Source: Polymorphobacter multimanifer (lineage in GTDB: Bacteria; Pseudomonadota; Alphaproteobacteria; Sphingomonadales; Sphingomonadaceae). From it: 64,000 nt of DNA. The stretch's first letter is position 1, and each line of letters opens with the position of its first letter. The DNA lies in the NCBI RefSeq assembly GCF_014205635.1, contig NZ_JACIIV010000020.1, forward strand, positions 1 to 64,000. Direction: 5' to 3'. The notes beneath the pieces were generated by a model. The model had not been told where the DNA came from. It worked only from the letters and a program-made list of their open reading frames with translations, and did no database searches. Shown one piece after another: positions 1 through 7,975 of the stretch. The translations under genes and the position numbers were made by a program.

Positions 1-76
1 ATCCGGTGCCGGCCTGAACGACACCGCCCGCGCTCGCACCGCTCACATCGCCCTATCGGCCCGCGAACAACGCTGA
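1..76 (+). CDS. C-terminal fragment of an unidentified gene entering from the left edge
   Basis: An open frame runs from the window edge to a TGA at 74-76 and would encode the last 24 residues of a protein, ending in AREQR. The composition (Ala, Arg, Thr rich) resembles real coding sequence here, and a clear intergenic repeat begins soon after. The fragment is too short to assign a family, and could be a chance open frame. Confidence 0.3.
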   Translation, partial: SGAGLNDTARARTAHIALSAREQR

Positions 77-136
77 CTTCTTCAACACAATCGGGGCGTT
101 AGCGGTCGTTCTATTTTATACGTTCAAGACCCCAAT

Positions 137-171
137 GGGGTCTGGGGCCTGAGGCCCCAGCCGCCGGAGGC
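137..171 (+). repeat. Dispersed 35-bp palindromic intergenic repeat, copy 1
   Basis: The unit starts GGGGTCTGGGGCC, continues through AGGCCCCAG and ends CCGCCGGAGGC. Its centre can fold into a hairpin with TGGGGCC pairing to GGCCCCA. Two further near-identical copies lie at 6299-6333 (inverted) and 6389-6423. This copy sits just past the stop codon of the minus-strand dehydrogenase, so it may also act as a transcript end. Confidence 0.7.
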
Positions 172-173
172 AT

Positions 174-1052
174 TCAGGCCTGTCCGACAAGTGCCATGGA
201 ATCCTCCCATAGCGTCGCCGCCGCAGCGTCGTCGCGGGCTAGCACCGATGGGTCGGGCCATGTGAGCACAGCGCGGCGGAGGGAGGCGTAGGTGCGGCCT
301 GGGGGTGGGGTGGTGTCGACGAGGGTGGCGAGGCCGGTGGCGGCGGCGGTGAGGGTGTTCATGGTGGGGCGGAAGCGGCTGATGAGGGGGAGGAGTGGCC
401 AGACGAGGTGGCGGACGGCCCAGTGCTGGTGGCGGACGAGGCCGGTTTCGGGGGTGAGGCCGGGATCATAGGCGAGGACGGTGAGGGCGGGGTGGAGGCG
501 GCCGAAGTGACGGGCGGTCATGAGGTTGGCGAGTTTGGAGCTGGTGTAGGCGCGCAGGCCGGCGGTGAGCGGGCGGGGATCGAGGCCGGGGTCGGTCGAT
601 GGGTCGGCGAGGCGGCGGGCTTCGATGTGGCGCGGGGGCGGGAGGCCGGTGCGCTCGGCGGGATCGTGGGTGCCGCTGGTGGTGAGGATGACGCGGCGGG
701 TGAGTTGGGGGGCGAGTGCTGCGAGCAGGGCGGCGTGGGCGAGGTGGTTGGTGGCGAAGGTGAGCTCATGGCCATCGGCGCTGCGGGCGTCGACATGGGG
801 GTGCTGGGTGCCGGCGTTGAGGATGAGGGTGTCGATGGCTTCGCCGGCGAGGCTGGCGGCGAAGGTGCTGACGCTGGCGAGGCTGGCGAGATCGAGCGGG
901 CGTTCCTCGGCGCTGAGGGGTGGGGCGCCGGCGGGTGCGGTGCCGGGGGTGCGGACGCCGGCGATGAGGCGGGTGCCGGGCCGGGCGAGCAGGATGGTGG
1001 CGGCGGCGCGGCCGATGCCGGTGGTGGCGCCGGTCATCACGATGAGGGGCAT
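174..1052 (-). CDS. Short-chain dehydrogenase/reductase (SDR family)
   Basis: A 292-residue classical-type SDR, predicted to be a cytosolic NAD(P)(H)-dependent oxidoreductase of unknown substrate. Visible motifs are the nucleotide-binding TGATTGIG at residues 7-14, NAG at 79-81, a candidate catalytic Ser126 in TTSGTHD, and the active-site pair Tyr169 and Lys173 in YTSSK. The length is somewhat above the usual 250 because of a C-terminal extension, as in retinol-dehydrogenase-like members. It is divergent from a TetR regulator, and a palindrome at 1065-1086 lies between them, so repression by that TetR, relieved by the enzyme's substrate or a related compound, is the likely control. The substrate cannot be read from sequence. 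Confidence 0.88.
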   Translation of the reverse strand: MPLIVMTGATTGIGRAAATILLARPGTRLIAGVRTPGTAPAGAPPLSAEERPLDLASLASVSTFAASLAGEAIDTLILNAGTQHPHVDARSADGHELTFATNHLAHAALLAALAPQLTRRVILTTSGTHDPAERTGLPPPRHIEARRLADPSTDPGLDPRPLTAGLRAYTSSKLANLMTARHFGRLHPALTVLAYDPGLTPETGLVRHQHWAVRHLVWPLLPLISRFRPTMNTLTAAATGLATLVDTTPPPGRTYASLRRAVLTWPDPSVLARDDAAAATLWEDSMALVGQA

Positions 1053-1064
1053 CGGGATTGTCCT

Positions 1065-1086
1065 TACACTGTATGCTTACAGTGTA
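1065..1086. promoter_or_regulatory. TetR-type operator between the SDR gene and tetR
   Basis: Two perfect inverted 9-base arms, TACACTGTA and TACAGTGTA, are separated by TGCT. The site lies 13 bases upstream of the SDR start and 40 bases upstream of the tetR start, where both promoters must lie. This size and symmetry are typical of TetR dimers, and the neighbouring TetR is the obvious binder. Binding itself is inferred. Confidence 0.75.
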
Positions 1087-1125
1087 TATGTTGACGGCAG
1101 TGCAGCGTCAAGCGAAGGAAGGGCG

Positions 1126-1686
1126 ATGAATGTTGCGGCCCCCGACCTGGGCGCCACGCTGGTGGCGGAGGCGCTGACGATCCTGGAGCGGGACGGGCTG
1201 GCGGCGCTGAGCCTGCGCGGGGTGGCGAGGGCGGCGGGGGTGAGTGCGATGGCGCCGTATCATCACTTTGCCGATCGCACTGCGCTGCTGGCGGCGGTGG
1301 CGGTGGTGGGGTTCGAGCGGCTGTATGCGGCGAAGATGGCGGCGACCCAGGGGGTGGATGATCCGCGGGCGGCGCTGGTGGCGGGATCGCGGGCTTATGT
1401 GCGCTTCGTGATCGAGAATCCTGCACTTTACCGGCTGATGAAGGGGCCCGAGATGGCGGAGCGGGGGGCGCATCCGGCGCTGGCGGCGGCGGCGGCGCGG
1501 CCGGCGGCGAGCCTGGCGCGGTTGCTGCGAGAGATGGGGGCCGGACCGGCGGCGGCGGAGGCGCTTTGGGCGCTGGTGCATGGCTTCGGGCTGCTGGCGA
1601 TCGACGGCTACCTGGCCGGCGGGCCGGAGGCGCTGGTGGAGCGGGCCGGGGCGGCGGCGGACGCGCTGCTGAAGGGCGTGGCGTGA
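1126..1686 (+). CDS. TetR/AcrR family transcriptional regulator
   Basis: A 186-residue one-component repressor. An N-terminal helix-turn-helix spans about residues 10-55, with the family pattern LSLRGVARAAGVS followed by YHHFADRTALL. The C-terminal part (about 75-186) resembles the WHG-type TetR ligand domain, with LWALVHGFGLLAIDGYL. The start at 1126 is chosen because AAGGAAGGG precedes it at proper spacing; the longer open frame upstream runs antisense to the SDR gene. It probably represses both the SDR gene and itself through the operator at 1065-1086. The stop overlaps the GTG start of tadA by four bases, so tadA may be co-transcribed. Confidence 0.88.
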   Translation: MNVAAPDLGATLVAEALTILERDGLAALSLRGVARAAGVSAMAPYHHFADRTALLAAVAVVGFERLYAAKMAATQGVDDPRAALVAGSRAYVRFVIENPALYRLMKGPEMAERGAHPALAAAAARPAASLARLLREMGAGPAAAEALWALVHGFGLLAIDGYLAGGPEALVERAGAAADALLKGVA

Positions 1687-2144
1687 ACGGGTTTCCGGCA
1701 TCGCAGGCGATGGCGATGGCGCTGGAGGAGGCGGCAGCGGCAGGGGCGCGGGGCGAGGTTCCGGTGGGGGCGGTGCTGCTGGGGCCGGACGGCACGGTGC
1801 TGGCGCGCGCCGGCAACCGGACGCGCGAGCGGGCGGACCCGACGGCGCATGCCGAGATGCTTGTTATTCGCGACGCCTGTGCGGCGGTGGGGAGCGAGCG
1901 GCTGACCGGGTGTTCGCTGTTCGTGACGCTCGAGCCCTGCGCCATGTGTGCGGCGGCGATTGCGGCGGCGCGGGTGGCTCGGCTGGTGTTCGGCGCCGAA
2001 GACCCCAAGTCGGGCGGGGTGCTGCACGGGGCGCGGGTGTTCAGCCATCCCCAGGCGCATCATGTGCCCGAGGTTGTGGGCGGCGTGGGCGAAGCAGCGG
2101 CGGCGGCGCTGCTGCGGGATTTTTTCATGAGGCTGCGTTTCTGA
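1683..2144 (+). CDS. tadA: tRNA-specific adenosine deaminase TadA
   Basis: A 153-residue zinc-dependent deaminase that converts adenosine 34 to inosine in the tRNA-Arg(ACG) anticodon. The zinc ligands and proton shuttle are visible: His56-Ala-Glu58 in TAHAEML, and Cys86 and Cys89 in LEPCAMC. Family length is normal. The GTG start at 1683 is chosen because it overlaps the tetR stop (GTGA) and places the first helix correctly. The gene ends convergently with the cold-shock gene, with only 74 bases between them. The function is essential in most bacteria, so it is likely also transcribed from a promoter inside or before tetR. Confidence 0.9.
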   Translation: MNGFPASQAMAMALEEAAAAGARGEVPVGAVLLGPDGTVLARAGNRTRERADPTAHAEMLVIRDACAAVGSERLTGCSLFVTLEPCAMCAAAIAAARVARLVFGAEDPKSGGVLHGARVFSHPQAHHVPEVVGGVGEAAAAALLRDFFMRLRF

Positions 2145-2218
2145 TTCTGGGAGCTGACACAGAGAAGCGGCAGACCGTTGCCGGCCCGCCGCTCCTTGTT
2201 GTTCAGGTCGTGCGAAGC

Positions 2219-3091
2219 TTACAGCTCGGTGATGTTCACCGCTGCCTGCTTGCCGCGACGATCTTCTTCCAGCTCGAACGACACGCGCTGGCCTTCGGCC
2301 AGGCCGTTGAGACCGGCGCGCTCGACTGCGGAGATGTGCACAAAGGCATCACCACCACCGTCTTCACGCTGGATGAAGCCGAAGCCCTTCTGGTTGTTGA
2401 AGAACTTCACGGTGCCTTCGACACGCTGGCCGTCGGTGACCGGGGGGGCATCGCGGCGCATCGGGCGCGGACGATCACCACCGCCAGCACCACCGGGGGC
2501 GCCGAAGCCACCGGCATCACGGTCACGCGGCGGGGCCGGGCGGTCGCTGACCGGCATCGGCTCGCCATCGATGGCAATGTCGGTCGCGGAGATGCGGCCG
2601 TTGCGCTCGGTGAGGGTGAAGCTCATCGGCTGGCCATCGGCGAGGCCGGTGAGGCCGGCCGCTTCCACGGCCGAGATGTGCACGAACACGTCTTCGCCGC
2701 CATCATCGCGGACGACGAAGCCGAAGCCCTTCTGGGCGTTGAAGAACTTGACGACACCGGTTGCGGTGCCGATGTTGATGCCGGGGCTCATGTCCCGCGG
2801 GGCACGGGGTCCGCCGAAGCCGCCGCCGCCGCCGGCACCACCGCCGCCGCCGAAGCGACCACCGCCGCCACCGCCGCCGCCGCCGAAGCCGCCACCGCCG
2901 CCGCGACCACCGCCGCCGCCGCCGAAGCGATCACCGCCGCCGCCGCCAAATCGATCACCACCGCCGCCGAAACGATCGCCGCCACCAAAACGGTCCCCAC
3001 CGCCGAAGCCGCTCTCAAACTGATCGAACCCGCGCTCGCGCTTGTCGACACCACCACGCCCGGGACCACGCCCGCGTTTATCAAAGCTCAT
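2219..3091 (-). CDS. Double cold-shock-domain protein with a long glycine-rich N-terminal region
   Basis: A 290-residue predicted RNA-binding protein. Two cold-shock domains, each with the RNP1 core KGFGF and the FVHISAV (RNP2-type) stretch, lie at about residues 111-175 and 225-290. They are joined by a basic, Gly/Pro-rich linker. Residues 28-95 are almost entirely glycine with Arg, Phe and Asp, including four DRFGGG-type repeats between 33 and 58. Start 3091 follows a GGAAAG site; an internal Met101 just before domain 1 could give a shorter form. Tandem CSDs are common in alphaproteobacteria, but a glycine-rich arm this long is unusual and resembles plant glycine-rich CSD proteins. About 160 bases of upstream leader region could carry cold-responsive structure. 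Confidence 0.9.
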   Translation of the reverse strand: MSFDKRGRGPGRGGVDKRERGFDQFESGFGGGDRFGGGDRFGGGGDRFGGGGGDRFGGGGGGRGGGGGFGGGGGGGGGRFGGGGGAGGGGGFGGPRAPRDMSPGINIGTATGVVKFFNAQKGFGFVVRDDGGEDVFVHISAVEAAGLTGLADGQPMSFTLTERNGRISATDIAIDGEPMPVSDRPAPPRDRDAGGFGAPGGAGGGDRPRPMRRDAPPVTDGQRVEGTVKFFNNQKGFGFIQREDGGGDAFVHISAVERAGLNGLAEGQRVSFELEEDRRGKQAAVNITEL

Positions 3092-3253
3092 TTTCTTTCC
3101 ACGTCTTTCATGTTCGTCAAAGTTTGGTGCCCGTCGGCGGCGATGCGGTGAAGTGATATGCAACGAAACCGATATTGCTCCGTGAATGTTCGTACAGGAA
3201 CGCCACTGATTCGGCCATGCACATTCGGCGGACATATTTTACGGTTGTTTGGC

Positions 3254-4030
3254 CTAGCGGCGGCGGGTGACGAGCGAGGCGATGCCGCCGGATGCCAGCG
3301 CCGCGAACACTGCCGCCAGCCCGTAGAGCAGGCTGTTTTCCTGCGCCATGAGATAGATCCAGCGCTCGAAGCCGGACTTGTCGATTTCGATCGGCATGGT
3401 GGCGCTGGCGACCACCCTGCCCTCCTCGATGAGAAAGATCTCGGCCGAGTATTCGCCAACCGGGACGGCGCTCGGCAGCTGCAGCCGCGCCTGGTAGAGC
3501 ACCTGGCCGGTGACCTGGACGCCGCTGGGATCTTCGGCGAACAGCCCGGCGCGGCGCTTGACGGCGATGAGGCCGGCTTCGAATTCGGCGCGCTCGGCTT
3601 CGCTCTCGCCCGATGCCGGGGAAAGCTGGAGGCTGCCGACGCCAAGCTCGTAGATTGCCATCACCCGGTCGTCGGCAAGGTCGGCGATGGGCCTGGTGGT
3701 GGCGACGGCGTAGAAGCCGGGGACGCTTTCGAAGCGGACGGCATCGGTGTTGACCCAGATGCCCGCCACCCTGCCCTTCTTGCGCACGGTGACGGGCTCG
3801 GCGGGGCCGCGGACGACGATCGCGACATCGGGGGCGGTATCGGGGACGCGGCCGCCGGGATACTGGATAGCGCCGAAGACGAGCAGCTCGACGCCCCTGA
3901 AGGTGGTGTTGATGTCGATGCGTGCCTGGCTGAGCTCGCTGATGAGGCCGGGGTTTCTTTGGGGATTGCGGCTCGTTTGCGCTTGTGCTGGTGCGGCGAG
4001 CAGGAGCAGCAGGAGCAGAAGGGCCCGCAT
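3254..4030 (-). CDS. TIGR02186 family membrane-anchored protein
   Basis: A 258-residue conserved protein of unknown function, with an N-terminal signal peptide (residues 1-18, ending AQA) and one C-terminal membrane helix (about 232-252) followed by VTRRR. The body is predicted to be periplasmic and beta-rich. In alphaproteobacteria this family is found beside TSUP-type transporters, as here: its ATG overlaps the stop of the upstream TSUP gene by one base (TGATG), showing tight translational coupling. A role as partner of the sulfite/sulfonate-type exporter is inferred from linkage only. Confidence 0.8.
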   Translation of the reverse strand: MRALLLLLLLLAAPAQAQTSRNPQRNPGLISELSQARIDINTTFRGVELLVFGAIQYPGGRVPDTAPDVAIVVRGPAEPVTVRKKGRVAGIWVNTDAVRFESVPGFYAVATTRPIADLADDRVMAIYELGVGSLQLSPASGESEAERAEFEAGLIAVKRRAGLFAEDPSGVQVTGQVLYQARLQLPSAVPVGEYSAEIFLIEEGRVVASATMPIEIDKSGFERWIYLMAQENSLLYGLAAVFAALASGGIASLVTRRR

Positions 4031-4947
4031 CAGCCGGCTTCCTGCAGGGTGAAGACATCGGCGGGTTGCACGGTGAGGCCGAACAGCAGGCGGATGGCGA
4101 CGCCGAGCACGAGCAGGGCAAGGGCGAGGCGGAGTTTTTCCGGGCTGAGCTTCTGGGCAGCACGCACGCCGACCTGCGCGCCGGCGACGCCGCCGACGAG
4201 GAGCAGCAGCGCCAGCACGATATCGACAGAGCGCGAGCTGGTGGCATGGAGGAGCGTGGCCGCACCGGTGACGAAGATGATCTGGAAGAGCGAGGTGCCG
4301 ACGACGCTCGAGGCGGACATCCCGAGCAGGTAGAGCATGGCGGGGACCATGATGAAGCCGCCGCCGATGCCCATGATGACGGTGAGGATGCCGACCACGA
4401 CGCCGAGTGCCAGCGGGGCGAGCGGCGAGATGTAGAGGCCGGACTTGTAGAAGCGGGTGCGGCCCGGAAGGGCGGCGATCCAGGGAACATGGCCGCGGCG
4501 GCGGGGCGGGCCGGGTGTGGGCGAGCGGGCGGCCAAGAGCGCGCCGAGCGCCTCCTTGAGCATCAGCGCGCCGATGACGCCAAGGAAGAGGACATAGATG
4601 ATGTTGATCGACACATCGATCTGGCCGAGCGACTGCAGCCAGGTGAAGACGATCTGGCCGAGCCCGGCGCCGATGACGCCGCCGGCCACAAGCACCCCGC
4701 CCATCTTGAGATCGACCTGGCCGCGTTGCCAATAGGCGAGTGCGCCCGAGACGCTCGAGCCGGTGATCTGCGTGGCCGAGGAGGCGACGGCGACGGCGGG
4801 GGGGATGCCGTAGAAGATGAGCAGCGGCGTGGTGAGAAAGCCGCCGCCCACCCCGAACATGCCCGACAGAAAGCCCACGCCGCCGCCCAGCAGGATGATG
4901 ACCAGCCAGTTGACCGACATTTCGGCGATGGGGAGATAGAGAGTCAT
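4030..4947 (-). CDS. TSUP-family (TauE/SafE) sulfite/organosulfonate exporter-like permease
   Basis: A 305-residue polytopic inner-membrane protein with the two-repeat TSUP architecture. The glycine signatures GFLSGMFGVGGGF (near residue 25) and ILTVIMGIGGGF (near 195) open the two halves, and each half has about four membrane helices. Family members move sulfite, sulfoacetate or other small anions, so the substrate is unknown. The start at 4947 is chosen because the longer frame adds a non-membrane, Arg-rich leader that overlaps the divergent antiporter promoter. It is translationally coupled to the downstream TIGR02186 gene. Confidence 0.85.
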   Translation of the reverse strand: MTLYLPIAEMSVNWLVIILLGGGVGFLSGMFGVGGGFLTTPLLIFYGIPPAVAVASSATQITGSSVSGALAYWQRGQVDLKMGGVLVAGGVIGAGLGQIVFTWLQSLGQIDVSINIIYVLFLGVIGALMLKEALGALLAARSPTPGPPRRRGHVPWIAALPGRTRFYKSGLYISPLAPLALGVVVGILTVIMGIGGGFIMVPAMLYLLGMSASSVVGTSLFQIIFVTGAATLLHATSSRSVDIVLALLLLVGGVAGAQVGVRAAQKLSPEKLRLALALLVLGVAIRLLFGLTVQPADVFTLQEAG

Positions 4948-5052
4948 GAGGTTGCCTGCATCTGCCCTTGCCGCACGGATGCGGCAAGTATGAGGCACGG
5001 GGTTTCGTGCCCGCGGCCTTGCAAAGGGGCGGTGGCACCGGTCTAAAGCCCC

Positions 5053-6294
5053 ATGCCCGCCCCATCGCCCCAATTTGCCCTGCTTGCGATCGGCATCCTG
5101 CTGCTGGCGACGGTCGTGGCGGGTTCGTTTTCGAGCCGGTTCGGGCTGCCGGCGCTGATCGGCTTCCTGGGGCTGGGCATGCTTGCCGGCGTCGATGGCC
5201 CGGGCGGGATTGCCTTCGACAATTACCTGCTGACGCAGAGCGTGGGCGTTGCGTGCCTGATCTTCATCCTGTTTTCGGGCGGACTCGATACCGACTGGAA
5301 GGCGGTGCGCAAGGTGGCGCTGCCGGCGCTTTGCCTCGCCACCTTCGGGGTGATCATCAGCGCCGGCACGATCGCGGTTTCAGCAGCGCTGATCTTCGAC
5401 ATGACGTTGCTGCAGGGGGCATTGCTGGGGGCGGTGGTGGCATCGACCGATGCGGCGGCGGTGTTTGCCATCCTGCGATCGACGGGCCTCGATGTGGACG
5501 GCGATGTGCCGGCGCTGATCGAGTTCGAATCGGGCACCAATGATCCGATGGCGATCTTTCTGGTGGGTGCCGTGCTGCTGTTGATGGCAGCGCCGGCGGC
5601 ACCGCTGACCGGCATGGCGGTGGATTTTGGGCAGCAGATGACGATGGGCGGGCTGATCGGCGTGGCGGCCGGATGGATGATGCCGGAACTGCTGAAGCGA
5701 TCGGCCTACCCCGATGGGGGAACTGCGTTCGTGATTCCCATCGCCGGTGCGCTTGTGGCCTATGGCCTGGCCGAAGCCGCGGGCGGCAACGGCTTTCTGG
5801 CGGCCTATGTTGCCGGGCTCGTTGCCGGCAACCGCGTCTATGCAGCGCGCAAGATGGTCTCCACTTTTCAGGATGGCATCGCCTGGCTTGCGCAGGTGGT
5901 GATGTTCCTGACGCTCGGGCTGCTGGTGACGCCGACCAACCTTGGCGATGTGATCCTGCCCGGCGTTGCCATCACCTTCATCCTGATGCTCGTGGCGCGG
6001 CCGCTCAGCGTGTTCCTCTGCCTCGCGCCATTTCGCCGCTATGGCTGGCGGGAGAAGCTGTTCGTGTCCTGGGCGGGGCTGCGCGGCGCTGTGCCGATCG
6101 TGCTCGCCACCTTTCCGATTGTGGCCGGCGTGCCGGGGGCGTTCGCGATCTTCAACGTCGTGTTCTTCGTGGTGGTGCTGTCCAGCCTGATCCAGGGGCC
6201 GACGGTGAAGCCCGTGGCGGAGTGGCTGGGCATTGCGCGGATGAACGGCGGGGAGGCGCCCGAGCCGAAGCCGCGGGTGCCTCAGGGGTTTTGA
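5053..6294 (+). CDS. CPA1-type cation:proton antiporter
   Basis: A 413-residue protein with about 12 membrane helices and the NhaP2/CvrA-type core. Conserved features are LIFILFSGGLDTD, VASTDAAAVFAIL, and ESGTNDPMAIF, the last containing the ion-binding Asn-Asp. NhaP2 of gammaproteobacteria carries an extra cytoplasmic TrkA_C/CorC-like tail; this protein stops soon after the membrane part, leaving a short Pro-rich end. It probably exchanges K+ or Na+ for H+. It is divergent from the TSUP operon across about 105 bases and is followed by an inverted pair of dispersed repeats. Confidence 0.87.
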   Translation: MPAPSPQFALLAIGILLLATVVAGSFSSRFGLPALIGFLGLGMLAGVDGPGGIAFDNYLLTQSVGVACLIFILFSGGLDTDWKAVRKVALPALCLATFGVIISAGTIAVSAALIFDMTLLQGALLGAVVASTDAAAVFAILRSTGLDVDGDVPALIEFESGTNDPMAIFLVGAVLLLMAAPAAPLTGMAVDFGQQMTMGGLIGVAAGWMMPELLKRSAYPDGGTAFVIPIAGALVAYGLAEAAGGNGFLAAYVAGLVAGNRVYAARKMVSTFQDGIAWLAQVVMFLTLGLLVTPTNLGDVILPGVAITFILMLVARPLSVFLCLAPFRRYGWREKLFVSWAGLRGAVPIVLATFPIVAGVPGAFAIFNVVFFVVVLSSLIQGPTVKPVAEWLGIARMNGGEAPEPKPRVPQGF

Positions 6295-6298
6295 AGGG

Positions 6299-6333
6299 GC
6301 CTCCGGCGGCCGGGGCCTCGGGCCCCGGACCCC
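6299..6333 (-). repeat. Dispersed 35-bp palindromic repeat, copy 2 (inverted)
   Basis: On the minus strand this reads GGGGTCCGGGGCC, then CGAGGCCCCGG, then CCGCCGGAGGC. It differs from copy 1 at a few positions, with paired changes (T to C and A to G) that keep the central hairpin. It begins five bases after the antiporter stop codon. Confidence 0.7.
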
Positions 6334-6388
6334 TTGAATTGGCCTTTGCAAGCTCCGGACAGTTCAAATCGAGCGACGGCCCAAGAAT

Positions 6389-6423
6389 GGGGTCTGGGGC
6401 CCAAGGCCCCAGCCGCCGGAGGC
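6389..6423 (+). repeat. Dispersed 35-bp palindromic repeat, copy 3
   Basis: Nearly identical to copy 1, with CA replacing TG in the loop. Together with copy 2 it forms a large inverted repeat with a 55-base loop between the convergent antiporter and DUF1838 genes. A bidirectional termination or mRNA-stabilising role like that of enterobacterial REP/BIME elements is plausible. Confidence 0.7.
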
Positions 6424-6435
6424 ACCTTCAGCTGA

Positions 6436-7338
6436 TCATTTCGCCGCGGCGGCCTTTTTGGCGTCGATGCGTTTCTTGAAGAAGGTCCAGCTGGTTTCGT
6501 TGGGGCGGGTGTCGTTGCCTGGCGGGGGGGCGGTGTATTCGGGGTAGCGGGCGGCGATTTCGTCGGTGACGACCTTGGGGAGGCCGGCGATGCCGTTCGG
6601 GAGCGTCTGGCCGACGGCGTTGAAGACGAGGACGCCGCCGCGGCCGGTCATTTCCATGAAGGGCAGCCAGGGGCTCAGGCGGACCCAGGCGACGGAAGGA
6701 TTGGCGCGGGGCTTTGTGGCATCGAGCAGATCAGCCTCTTCGACGACGAAATCGAAGATCTCCATCGAGTGATACTGGTTGCCGACATAGGGCTGATAGT
6801 CGCCGCCCATGGGGTTGAGATACCAGAGCGGCACCACGGTGGGCATGAACACGCGGCCGTTCTGGATGCGGGCATTGAGCTTGTAGGGGGTGCCATCGGC
6901 GTTGGTGGGGAACATGGGGGCGCGCATGTTGACTGGATCGTTGGCGACATGGACGACTTCGACCGTTTTGCCGGTCCAGGGGTTGGCCCATTGGCGGACA
7001 ATTTCGCCGGTTTTGGTGTCGGTGTAGAACATCAGCTCGCGGCTGACCTGGCGGAAGCCCTTGCCGCGCTTCGCGTCCTCGACGCTCACGCACTGGCGGA
7101 TGTTCATGCCCTGCAGGTTGAAGAGATGCTTGTCGGGCTCGCCTTCGACGCGCGCGTACATCTCGCCTTCCCAGTGATAGACGACGGGCTCATTGTCCTT
7201 GACCGAGCATTGCACCTTGCGGAAGGCGGTGAGCGCATCGGCAGGGTTGGCGAGATCGAGGCGCTTTTTCGATTGGGCGGCGAGCGGCGAGGCTATTGCA
7301 ATTGCGAGTGCCAAAGTGGCGAGCATCGGCTTCAACAT
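6436..7338 (-). CDS. Exported DUF1838-family protein
   Basis: A 300-residue protein with a signal peptide (residues 1-22, cleavage after PLAAQ) and a single DUF1838 domain over the rest. Typical stretches are DALTAFRKVQCSVKD, VVYHWEGEMYARVEG and RQWANPWTGKTVEV. The function of the family is unknown. The start at 7338 follows a strong GGGGGA site; the upstream in-frame Met adds residues before the signal peptide. It is divergent from the MaoC/acyl-CoA dehydrogenase operon and shares its control region, which contains a perfect 16-base palindrome. A periplasmic role linked to the compound degraded by that operon is an inference from position. Confidence 0.85.
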   Translation of the reverse strand: MLKPMLATLALAIAIASPLAAQSKKRLDLANPADALTAFRKVQCSVKDNEPVVYHWEGEMYARVEGEPDKHLFNLQGMNIRQCVSVEDAKRGKGFRQVSRELMFYTDTKTGEIVRQWANPWTGKTVEVVHVANDPVNMRAPMFPTNADGTPYKLNARIQNGRVFMPTVVPLWYLNPMGGDYQPYVGNQYHSMEIFDFVVEEADLLDATKPRANPSVAWVRLSPWLPFMEMTGRGGVLVFNAVGQTLPNGIAGLPKVVTDEIAARYPEYTAPPPGNDTRPNETSWTFFKKRIDAKKAAAAK

Positions 7339-7404
7339 GTCACATCCCCCGAATGATCGTGCCGCGCGCGGCGGCTTTTGCCAAAGCAATACATTGACAG
7401 GCGG

Positions 7405-7420
7405 ATTTGTCCGGACAAAT
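7405..7420. promoter_or_regulatory. Perfect 16-bp palindrome (putative operator) in the divergent DUF1838/MaoC promoter region
   Basis: The site reads ATTTGTCCGGACAAAT. A TTGACA lies on the plus strand at 7394-7399 and another on the minus strand at 7429-7434. Each is suitably placed to be a -35 element, and the palindrome would lie where the two promoters overlap. The 13-base word TGTCCGGACAAAT recurs at 29601-29613 in the TonB-receptor promoter, pointing to a shared regulator. Confidence 0.65.
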
Positions 7421-7460
7421 TAGGCCCCTGTCAAGCCGAAGACGTCAAGAGGAAGATGCC

Positions 7461-7970
7461 ATGCGTCCTGGAGTGATCGAAGTCGGCCCGCAGCGGTATC
7501 GCGAGACCTATGGCCGCTATTTCGAGCAGTTTGTGGTGGGCGATGTGTATGAGCATCGGCCGGGGCGGACGATCACCGAGGCGGACAATGTGTGGTTCAC
7601 GCTGCTGACGATGAACACGCATCCTTCGCATTTCGACGTCAATTATGCGGCGAAGACCGAGTTCAAGCGGCCGCTGGTCAACTCGCCGCTCACCGTGGCG
7701 ATGCTGGTGGGGATGAGCGTTTCCGATGTGAGCCAGAAGGCGGTGGCGAACCTGGGGTGGAAGGAGATCCGGATGACGGCGCCGGTGTTTGCGGGCGATA
7801 CGCTCTATGCCGAATCGGAAGTGATCGAGAAGCGCTGCTCGAAATCGCGGCCCGAGCAGGGGCTGGTGACGATCAAGACGACAGGCAGGAACCAGGACGG
7901 CGTGGTGGTGTGCGACTTCTTCCGCACCATGCTGATCTGGAAACAGGGCTGCGGCCCGACCGAGGATTGA
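7461..7970 (+). CDS. MaoC-like (hot-dog fold) acyl dehydratase
   Basis: A 169-residue single hot-dog protein, predicted to hydrate or dehydrate a 2-enoyl/3-hydroxyacyl-CoA. The hydratase signature region is VYEHRPGRTITEADNVWFT, followed by THPSHFD, with Asp and His at the positions used by R-specific hydratases and mesaconyl-CoA hydratase-like proteins. Start 7461 is preceded by AGAGGAAG; the longer frame overlaps the promoter palindrome. It is the first gene of an operon with an acyl-CoA dehydrogenase and two CaiB-type CoA-transferases, indicating CoA-thioester catabolism. The substrate is unknown. Confidence 0.85.
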   Translation: MRPGVIEVGPQRYRETYGRYFEQFVVGDVYEHRPGRTITEADNVWFTLLTMNTHPSHFDVNYAAKTEFKRPLVNSPLTVAMLVGMSVSDVSQKAVANLGWKEIRMTAPVFAGDTLYAESEVIEKRCSKSRPEQGLVTIKTTGRNQDGVVVCDFFRTMLIWKQGCGPTED

Positions 7971-7975
7971 GGACC

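Noticed and set aside
408-1094. Long plus-strand open frame opposite the SDR gene
   Set aside because: It is Gly/Ala/Glu-rich low-complexity translation typical of the antisense of GC-rich genes. The minus-strand SDR has full catalytic motifs.
2178-3023. Pro-rich plus-strand open frame opposite the cold-shock gene
   Set aside because: It is the antisense of the glycine-rich arm and CSDs; it has no ribosome site or family motif.
2800-3040. Tandem GC repeats as a CRISPR or satellite array
   Set aside because: The repeats are codon-level Gly/DRFGGG units within a coding frame, without constant-length repeats and spacers.
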